Assembly: GCA_023419055.1 (NCBI GenBank)
Contig: JAEZYO010000906.1
Location: 1 to 10,971 of the forward strand
Length of the DNA stretch: 10,971 nt
Origin: Pseudomonadota bacterium
GTDB taxonomy: Bacteria > Myxococcota > Polyangia > Polyangiales > Polyangiaceae
Direction: 5' to 3'
Shown piece after piece: positions 5,840 through 10,971 of this stretch (position 1 is the stretch's first letter; each line of letters opens with the position of its first letter). The notes under the pieces are model-generated. The model made no database searches and was not told where the DNA came from. It saw nothing but the letters and a program-made list of their open reading frames with translations. A program made the translations under genes and the position numbers.

Positions 5840-8734
5840 TCACGGCGGGATCAGAACCTCACGCTCCCTGGCCCCGTTCGGCGGCCCCACCATCCCCCGC
5901 TTTTCCATCATCTCCACGATTTTCGCCGCCCGGTTGTAGCCGATCGTCATCTTGCGCTGGAGCCACGACGTCGAGCAACGTTGTGTATCGCGCACGATGA
6001 GGACTGCCTCTTCGAACCGCGCGTCTGCGGGCTCGTCCTCGTTCGGGCCAGCGTCCTCGTCCTCGCCCGCGCGCAAGATCGCGTCGTGATACTCCGGCGA
6101 CCCCTGGGTCCGGAGGTAGTCCGTCAGTCGACTCACCTCCTCCTCGCTCACGAACGGGCACTGAACGCGGCGCGTGTCGTTCGCGCCGTTCAGCTTGACC
6201 AGCATGTCGCCGCGGCCGAGCAAGATCTCCGCCCCCTGCTCGTCGAGGATGGTCCGGCTGTCGACCTTCTGGGCGACGCGGAACCCGATGCGGGTGGGAA
6301 AATTCGCCTTGATCATGCCCGTGATGACGTCGACGCTCGGGCGCTGCGTCGCGAGCACGACGTGCATGCCGGCGGCGCGAGCCTTCTGCGCCAGGCGCGC
6401 CACGGAGGCCTCGACCTCCTTGCCCTGCTGCATCATGAGGTCCGCAAACTCGTCCACGACGACGACGATGTAGGGCAGCTTACCCGGCAAGGCGACGCCG
6501 TCTCCGCCCTGCTTCGCGGCCGGGATGGTGACGAGCGCGCCGTCGGCCGAGAGCGCCTCGACCTCTTCGGGCTTGGGAGCCGGCGCCTCACCGTCGTGCA
6601 CGCGCTTGACCCAGGCGTTGTAGGTCGTGATGTTCTTGGTGCCCGCGTTGGCGAACAGCTGGTACCGGCGCTCCATCTCGTCGACCGCCCAGCGCAGCGC
6701 GGTCGCCGCCTGCTTCATGTCGGTGACGACGGGCAACAGCATGTGGGGGATGCCGTCGAAAGGCGCGAGCTCGACCACCTTCGGGTCGATCATCAACATC
6801 CTGAGCTCTTCGGGCGTGCGCTTGAAGAGCAAGCTCGAGAGCATCACGTTGAGGCCGACGCTCTTGCCGGCGCCCGTCGCGCCCGCCACGATCACGTGCG
6901 GCATCGACGCGAGGTCGGCGTAGAACGGAGCGCCCACGATGTCGCGTCCGAGCACGACCGGCAGCGGCGCGCGCTCGCCGAGCTTGTCGAAGCGCTGATC
7001 CTCGATCAGCTCTCGCAGGTTCACCGGTACGCGCTCGTCGTTCGGCAGCTCGAACCCGATGCGGCTCTTGCCCGGGATGGGCGCGATGATGCGCACCTTG
7101 CGCGAGAGCCCGAGCGCGAGATCGTCGGCGAGGCTCGCGACCTTGCTGACCTTGGTGCCGGCCTCGCACGAGACCTCGTACGTGGTGACGGTGGGGCCGG
7201 GGTGGATCTCTTCGACCTTACCGATCACGCCGTAGTCGAGCAGCGTCTTCTCGAGGCGATTCGCGTGCTCGAGGATCTTGTCGCGATCGATCTCGACCGT
7301 GACCTCCGGCGCTGCGTCCAGGAGCCCTGATTCCGGGAGCTGGAAGCTGCCGCGCTTGGTAGGCGCGGTGACCGCTGCCGGCCGCTCGACGGCACGTTGA
7401 GGCTGCGTATCGACGATGCGCGGCTCGCCGTCTTCGACCTTCGCGGGAGCCTTCGGTCGAGCGGGAGCGGGCGCGGGCGCGCTCTCTTCCTCGTCCTCGG
7501 CTTCGAGTTCGGACTCGTCCTCGGCCTCGTCGGACTCTTCGACCTCTTCCTCCGATTCCTCGAGCTCTTCCTCCGATTCCTCGAGCTCTTCTTCGATCTC
7601 TTCGACCGGCTTGCGTCGAGCCTTCTTCTTCTCGGGCTTGGCGGGCGTCTCCACCTTGTCGGCCTTTTCGGGCTTCTCGCCCTTGCCGGCCTTCTCGCTC
7701 TTGTCGGACTTGTCCGCCTTCTCGGCCCTGGCGGGCTTGCTCGCCCTGTCGGTCTTCTCGATTTTGCTCGCGGCCTTCGGCGCCTTGTCGAGCTTCGCGG
7801 CGGCGGGCGGCGGCGTCACGGTGACGGCCGGCGGGGACCCGGTCTCGGCGGGTTCCGGATCGAGCAACAAGGAGAAGCTCGCCGGGCGCGCGTTCTTGAG
7901 CGACTGCGAGAGCGCGAGCGGCGGCGCGCCCGTCTGCTCCATCGGGATCCAGTCGCTGTCGTCATCCTCGAGGTGGAGCAAGATCGCAGCGTCGGCTTGA
8001 TGCGTGTCGATGATCGGCTGGCGATCGACCTTCGCTCGCTCGAGCTCGTCTTTGCGGAGACGCCGCGCCTCGACCCACGCGGACAGGAACTTCTGGACGA
8101 CGCCGACGATGCGCGCGTACACGCGCTGCAAGAGATCGAACGTTCGCTGACACAGCGCGATGAACGAGAACGAGCTCCGTCCGATCAGGATGAGCCCCAC
8201 CACCGTCGGGCCGATCAAGAAGGAGCCGGCGGTGGAGAAGAACTCGCGCATCAGCTCCCCGAAGAGGAGCCCCACGTTGCCGCCGGCGCGGGCGTGGCCG
8301 AAGACCTCGGCGGTCGGCGCGGCCACCTGGAGGAGCGCGGCGAGCACCACCGCGACGACGAGATCCCCGGCTACCCTGAGCCCGAGGTTCGCGGGGGTCC
8401 GCCCCCGAAACAGGGGCGCCCCGATCAGTGCCAATTCGAACGGGGCAAGCCACGAGACCAGCCCGAAGCCCTGTGCCAGGAACGTGGCGACCGCCGCACC
8501 GGCCGGCCCGACCCAGTTTCGCTCACCGAGCGTGGGGTCGAACGGATCCACCTCGGCGCTCATGAGCGCGAGCAGCATGAAAGCCGCGCTCGTAAACAGG
8601 AGGAGGGCCGCGGCCTCGCGGTAACGGCCCATCGGCCGCCCGAGAGCAGGCAGTGACCGGCCGCCGAGCGATTCAGAGGATGCCGAGCTGGGCTCGGGTC
8701 CGACTGCGCGCGGCGCAAATAGCTTTACGCCCAT
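5840..8734 (-). CDS. ftsK: DNA translocase FtsK
   Basis: FtsK sits at the division septum and pumps chromosome ends apart, aiding dimer resolution by Xer recombinases. The 964-residue product from ATG 8734 has an N-terminal membrane domain (hydrophobic segments near 41-60, 77-107, 121-139, 170-194), a linker of about 250 residues, and a motor. The linker carries a Lys-rich block (313-376) followed by a Glu-rich block (377-418). The motor has Walker A GATGAGKS (618-625), Walker B VVVVDEFADLM (DE at 761-762) and the ATQRPSVDVITGMIKANFPTRI signature region. The gamma winged helix (about 904-964) shows IGYNRAAKIVEMMEKRG, with Asn934, Lys938 and Glu941 matching the E. coli DNA-reading N1296, R1300 and E1303. 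I use ATG 8734, preceded by AGGT at 6 nt spacing; the frame stays open upstream to 9127, but that part is unlike FtsK and antisense to the lipoprotein gene. Downstream lies the cNMP-fold gene. Confidence 0.97.
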   Translation of the reverse strand: MGVKLFAPRAVGPEPSSASSESLGGRSLPALGRPMGRYREAAALLLFTSAAFMLLALMSAEVDPFDPTLGERNWVGPAGAAVATFLAQGFGLVSWLAPFELALIGAPLFRGRTPANLGLRVAGDLVVAVVLAALLQVAAPTAEVFGHARAGGNVGLLFGELMREFFSTAGSFLIGPTVVGLILIGRSSFSFIALCQRTFDLLQRVYARIVGVVQKFLSAWVEARRLRKDELERAKVDRQPIIDTHQADAAILLHLEDDDSDWIPMEQTGAPPLALSQSLKNARPASFSLLLDPEPAETGSPPAVTVTPPPAAAKLDKAPKAASKIEKTDRASKPARAEKADKSDKSEKAGKGEKPEKADKVETPAKPEKKKARRKPVEEIEEELEESEEELEESEEEVEESDEAEDESELEAEDEEESAPAPAPARPKAPAKVEDGEPRIVDTQPQRAVERPAAVTAPTKRGSFQLPESGLLDAAPEVTVEIDRDKILEHANRLEKTLLDYGVIGKVEEIHPGPTVTTYEVSCEAGTKVSKVASLADDLALGLSRKVRIIAPIPGKSRIGFELPNDERVPVNLRELIEDQRFDKLGERAPLPVVLGRDIVGAPFYADLASMPHVIVAGATGAGKSVGLNVMLSSLLFKRTPEELRMLMIDPKVVELAPFDGIPHMLLPVVTDMKQAATALRWAVDEMERRYQLFANAGTKNITTYNAWVKRVHDGEAPAPKPEEVEALSADGALVTIPAAKQGGDGVALPGKLPYIVVVVDEFADLMMQQGKEVEASVARLAQKARAAGMHVVLATQRPSVDVITGMIKANFPTRIGFRVAQKVDSRTILDEQGAEILLGRGDMLVKLNGANDTRRVQCPFVSEEEVSRLTDYLRTQGSPEYHDAILRAGEDEDAGPNEDEPADARFEEAVLIVRDTQRCSTSWLQRKMTIGYNRAAKIVEMMEKRGMVGPPNGAREREVLIPP
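7544..7585 (-). repeat. Perfect 21-bp tandem repeat (two copies) in the FtsK acidic linker
   Basis: Bases 7544-7564 and 7565-7585 are identical and encode two turns of a seven-residue LEESEEE-type unit. Degenerate copies continue on both sides (residues 380-401 read EEELEESEEELEESEEEVEE with small changes). Such an array can expand or contract by slippage in units of seven residues without breaking the frame. Confidence 0.85.
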
Positions 8735-8740
8735 TTGTCT

Positions 8741-8744
8741 ACCT
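8741..8744 (-). promoter_or_regulatory. Candidate ribosome binding site of ftsK
   Basis: AGGT on the minus strand stands 6 nt before ATG 8734 and supports that start. A stronger GGGGAGG lies further upstream, only 3 nt before an in-frame GTG, which is too close for ideal use; that GTG would add eight residues and is the main alternative start. Confidence 0.4.
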
Positions 8745-8788
8745 ATGCCTACACCCACATACCTCCCCGACGCAAGTTCCCTCCCGAC

Positions 8789-8818
8789 TTGAGTCGCCGT
8801 GCAGGGGGCCTGTACTAT
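8789..8818 (+). promoter_or_regulatory. Candidate sigma-70-type promoter of the HEAT-like lipoprotein gene
   Basis: TTGAGT (8789-8794) and TACTAT (8813-8818) are separated by 18 bp and each match the housekeeping consensus at four of six positions. Transcription would start near 8825, giving a leader of about 49 nt before ATG 8874. The -35 box lies inside the near-palindrome CGACTTGAGTCG (8785-8796), a possible operator. The call rests on sequence match only. Confidence 0.5.
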
Positions 8819-8824
8819 GTCCCG

Positions 8825-8841
8825 TCGCCCCTTCTGGGCGA
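8825..8841 (+). promoter_or_regulatory. 5'-leader hairpin of the HEAT-like lipoprotein mRNA
   Basis: TCGCCC (8825-8830) and GGGCGA (8836-8841) form a perfect 6-bp stem with the loop CTTCT. It begins at the base predicted as transcription start from the promoter above, so it could be a 5'-terminal stem that protects the mRNA. No U-tract follows, so it is not an obvious terminator. Confidence 0.4.
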
Positions 8842-8873
8842 ACAATCCGCCAGCCGAGGGCGAAGTAAGCGAC

Positions 8874-10493
8874 ATGACGGGGCAAAACACCAAGCTCTGG
8901 AGCCGGCAGCGGCCACATTCGAGGTTACTAGGGGCGCTCGTCGTCGCGCTGGGCGTAGGCCTTGCGGGCTGCCGTACCGGCAGTGACGACATCGAGCGTT
9001 GGGCGAACACGGCGCAAGGCCCGCGAAAGCTGGTCGCCGTGCTGACGCACGACAAGTACCCGATGGAGCTCCGCCTCGAAGCGGCGATGACGCTGATCCG
9101 CATGAAGCCGCGCGGCGGTCGCCGCATCGGGATTCAGGGCACCGACGATCAACCCGGTTTGATCGGGGCGCTGCAGCGCATGGACCCGGCGAGCCGCAGC
9201 GCGATCGTCTCGCAGCTCGTCCCGGCGCTCACCGCCGAAATCGTGAAGGCTCCGCCTCCTGCGCAGGCGGGGCAACCACCACCGGCTGATCTCAGCACGC
9301 CCTATAAGGATGCCGCGTTCGCCCTGCTCGTGACCGATGGGGGATCGCTGGTTTCCGACGTGAAGTTGCAGCAGGAGCTCCGCACGGCGCTCGCTACCTG
9401 GGGCTCGACCAACTTCGCCCAGCGGATGGACGATTCCTCACAGCTCTTCGGGATGGAGCAGGTCCTCCGCGAGCTCAAGGCGGACGGCGTCCGAAAGCTG
9501 CCGGACCTGATGGTCCCCGGAGCGGCGAAGGTCGATCGCATGGCCGATCTGGTCGCCGATTTTGGAGACCCGGCCACCAAGCTTCGCGCAAGCCAGAAGC
9601 TCGTTGTCATCGCCCAGCAAACGGCGTCCGAGGAGTGGATCAAGCAGAAGGCACCGGCGGTCGAGGCGGCCAACAAGGCCTCCAAGCTCAGCCCGAAGCC
9701 GGAACAGTTCCGAGCTCAGCTCGAGCAGTACCAAGAAGAAGAGCTCCTCCGCGTCTTCGCCTCGATGAAGCGCGTCGGGGGGCAGCCTGCGGTCGACTAC
9801 CTGCTCGGCTTCGCGGAGAACAAGGCCAACTCCGACAAGAAGCGAGCGAACGCCCTCGCCGCGCTCCAGGGCAACCTGGATCGCAACAACCCCGCACACG
9901 CGAACGCCGTCCTCGCCATCGCGAGCGCCGCCGACACGCCCGATCAGGTTCGGGACGTGGCCCTGCAGCGCGTCGGTGAGTTCCCGCGAGCAACCGTGGT
10001 CGAGCGGCTGTACGGTCTCTTCGACAACGAGAACTGGAAGGTGCGCTGGGTCGCCGCGGAGCTCATCCTGCGCATGAGCGACACCGGACAGCTGCCGGAG
10101 TTTTTCGACAAGATCGGAAAGGCGCCGGGCATGGCCATCACGGAGCCGCTTCGTTATGGCGCCCTGATCGCGGACATGAAGGGGCCGAAGACTCCCAAGG
10201 ACGCGGTCCAGCCGTACCTCGCGTCGGCTCGTCCGGTCGAAGCTCGCCTGACGGCCCTTGGATACTATTATGCTGCCGGCACGCCGGACGACCTGGGCCA
10301 GCTCAGCTCGTTCGCCGGCGACAAGACGCGCACTCCCGAGTGTAAGAAGGACGTCAAGGAGTGCGAGTGGAAATGCGAAGTGACCTCGGGTGACAAGCAG
10401 GAAACCAAGGACATCACCACGTTGGGTGAGTTCTTCGAGTTCTGCGTGAAGCCGGCGGTCAGCAAGCGCCAAGCAGGGAAGAAAGCTCCCTAA
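8874..10493 (+). CDS. HEAT-like repeat lipoprotein with cysteine-containing C-terminus
   Basis: The 539-residue product begins with a basic n-region and a clear lipoprotein signal (GALVVALGVGLAGC, lipobox LAGC, Cys33). The mature part is largely alpha-helical with repeated helix pairs of HEAT/Armadillo style: PMELRLEAAMTLIRM (63-77), KLRASQKLVVIAQQ (236-249), DKKRANALAALQGNL (321-335), TPDQVRDVALQRVGEF (355-370) and NWKVRWVAAELILRM (387-401). The C-terminus has four cysteines (490, 497, 501, 524) in a compact, polar region that could be disulfide-linked in the periplasm. I chose ATG 8874 because the predicted transcription start (about 8825) excludes the in-frame ATG at 8817 and the start at 8799. 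HEAT repeats are protein-binding scaffolds, so an envelope docking role is plausible; no partner is shown. It is divergent from ftsK and is followed 57 bp later by the RHH/proline-rich gene. Confidence 0.88.
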   Translation: MTGQNTKLWSRQRPHSRLLGALVVALGVGLAGCRTGSDDIERWANTAQGPRKLVAVLTHDKYPMELRLEAAMTLIRMKPRGGRRIGIQGTDDQPGLIGALQRMDPASRSAIVSQLVPALTAEIVKAPPPAQAGQPPPADLSTPYKDAAFALLVTDGGSLVSDVKLQQELRTALATWGSTNFAQRMDDSSQLFGMEQVLRELKADGVRKLPDLMVPGAAKVDRMADLVADFGDPATKLRASQKLVVIAQQTASEEWIKQKAPAVEAANKASKLSPKPEQFRAQLEQYQEEELLRVFASMKRVGGQPAVDYLLGFAENKANSDKKRANALAALQGNLDRNNPAHANAVLAIASAADTPDQVRDVALQRVGEFPRATVVERLYGLFDNENWKVRWVAAELILRMSDTGQLPEFFDKIGKAPGMAITEPLRYGALIADMKGPKTPKDAVQPYLASARPVEARLTALGYYYAAGTPDDLGQLSSFAGDKTRTPECKKDVKECEWKCEVTSGDKQETKDITTLGEFFEFCVKPAVSKRQAGKKAP

Positions 10494-10500
10494 CGATCGA

Positions 10501-10519
10501 CGCTGCAGTCGGTGCAGCG
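10501..10519 (+). terminator. Perfect 7-bp hairpin between the lipoprotein and RHH genes
   Basis: CGCTGCA (10501-10507) pairs perfectly with TGCAGCG (10513-10519) around a GTCGG loop, 8 bases after the lipoprotein stop. The stem suits a transcription end or mRNA 3' stabiliser, but there is no T-run after it, so intrinsic termination is uncertain and read-through into the next gene remains possible. Confidence 0.4.
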
Positions 10520-10550
10520 ACGCGCGGTTCGAGAAGTCGGAACCATTGAT

Positions 10551-10971
10551 ATGACGGATGCGAACAAGAAAGTCCCGCACACGTTCCAGTGCCGGGAAGC
10601 CCTCTGGCAGAAATTCGAACAGATGGCGCGCGAGCTCGAGTGCTCGGTCGACTATCTGATCAACGACGCGATGAAGCAGTACGCGCGACAGCGCGGCTAC
10701 GCCACGGCCACGGCCTCGGCGGCCGCGAGTCCGTCCATCGTGCCTCCTCCGCCTCCTCCGCTCGCCGGAGCGGTACCACCGCCGCCGCCGCCGCCCGCCG
10801 CCGAGAAAGCCGCCGTGGCTCCTCCTCCGGCGCCGCCTCCACTACCTTCGGCGGAGCGCGCGCCTCCTCCGGCACCGCCCCCCGCGCGTTCCCTCGCCGC
10901 GGCGCCTCCGCTCCCTGCACCGACGGGCAGCTCCGCGCCCGCGAAGCGCCCGGGACCGCCGCCTCCTCCAC
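10551..10971 (+). CDS. Ribbon-helix-helix-like N-terminus with proline-rich region (3' end missing)
   Basis: The frame starts at ATG 10551 (GGAA 8 nt upstream as a possible ribosome binding site) and stays open to the right edge, giving 140 residues. Residues about 8-50 read as a beta strand and two helices (VPHTFQCREALWQKFEQMAR, then ELECSVDYLINDAMKQYARQ), the pattern of CopG/Arc/MetJ-type ribbon-helix-helix domains. From about residue 63 the chain is almost wholly Pro and Ala (for example VPPPPPPLAGAVPPPPPPP), likely disordered. From memory of myxobacterial proteins, this N-terminus followed by a proline-rich linker is often joined to a C-terminal FHA domain that binds phosphothreonine; that domain would lie outside the window, so it is inference. 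It may be co-transcribed with the upstream HEAT-like lipoprotein. A plain DNA-binding RHH regulator is the alternative. Confidence 0.85.
   Translation, partial: MTDANKKVPHTFQCREALWQKFEQMARELECSVDYLINDAMKQYARQRGYATATASAAASPSIVPPPPPPLAGAVPPPPPPPAAEKAAVAPPPAPPPLPSAERAPPPAPPPARSLAAAPPLPAPTGSSAPAKRPGPPPPP

Noticed and set aside
7400..7800. Low-complexity tracts read as a CRISPR or satellite array
   Set aside because: The repetition is explained by Lys- and Glu-rich codons of the FtsK linker; there are no regular spacers.
5981..8656. Two long plus-strand open frames opposite ftsK
   Set aside because: They are antisense to a conserved FtsK and consist of His/Arg/Asp-rich or Leu-rich low-complexity sequence.
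8735..9127. N-terminal extension of ftsK by 131 codons
   Set aside because: The extension is Arg/Ser-rich, unlike any FtsK N-terminus, lies antisense to the 5' part of the HEAT-like lipoprotein gene, and ATG 8734 with AGGT gives a normal FtsK length.

Overview
This high-GC window looks like a stretch of ordinary, densely coding chromosome from a Myxococcota (delta-proteobacterial) organism, probably of the Polyangiales/Sorangium type. The pointers are strong GC bias, several small lipoproteins with loose lipoboxes, very long Pro/Glu/Ser-rich linkers inside regulatory proteins, a lysine-rich then glutamate-rich FtsK linker, and a gene at the right edge pairing a ribbon-helix-helix-like N-terminus with a proline-rich region, an arrangement familiar from myxobacterial FHA-type proteins. 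The lineage is inferred from gene style, not from a marker gene.

Layout. Bases 1-402 (+) hold the 3' part of a MarR-type regulator. Convergent to it is a minus-strand cluster read from 3077 down to 413: a fused substrate-binding/permease protein of a polar amino acid ABC transporter (3077-1548), its ATPase (1573-785, start overlapping the permease end by 26 bp), and a small lipoprotein of unknown role (766-413). A 62-bp divergent spacer with a perfect 10-bp palindrome separates this cluster from a plus-strand lipoprotein of unknown function (3140-3772). From 8734 down to 3802 on the minus strand come ftsK (8734-5840) and, 58 bp downstream, a long cytoplasmic protein with a TPR-like N-terminus, an acidic/proline linker and two degenerate cyclic-nucleotide-binding-like folds at its C-terminus (5781-3802). 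Divergent from ftsK is a HEAT-like lipoprotein (8874-10493, +) with a recognisable sigma-70-like promoter and a 5' hairpin, followed by a perfect hairpin and the truncated RHH/proline-rich gene (10551 to the edge).

How they fit together. The ABC genes form one uptake system whose binding protein is covalently tied to the membrane channel. FtsK is the septal DNA translocase; the gene after it may share its transcript but has no established link to it. No mobile element, CRISPR array, tRNA, rRNA or phage gene was seen. I did not find a clearly new multi-gene system; the most interesting items are the degenerate cNMP-fold scaffold next to ftsK, the charge-block linker of FtsK, the truncated RHH/proline-rich protein, and small regulatory structures in the divergent spacers. 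There is no gene-free stretch longer than 300 bases.
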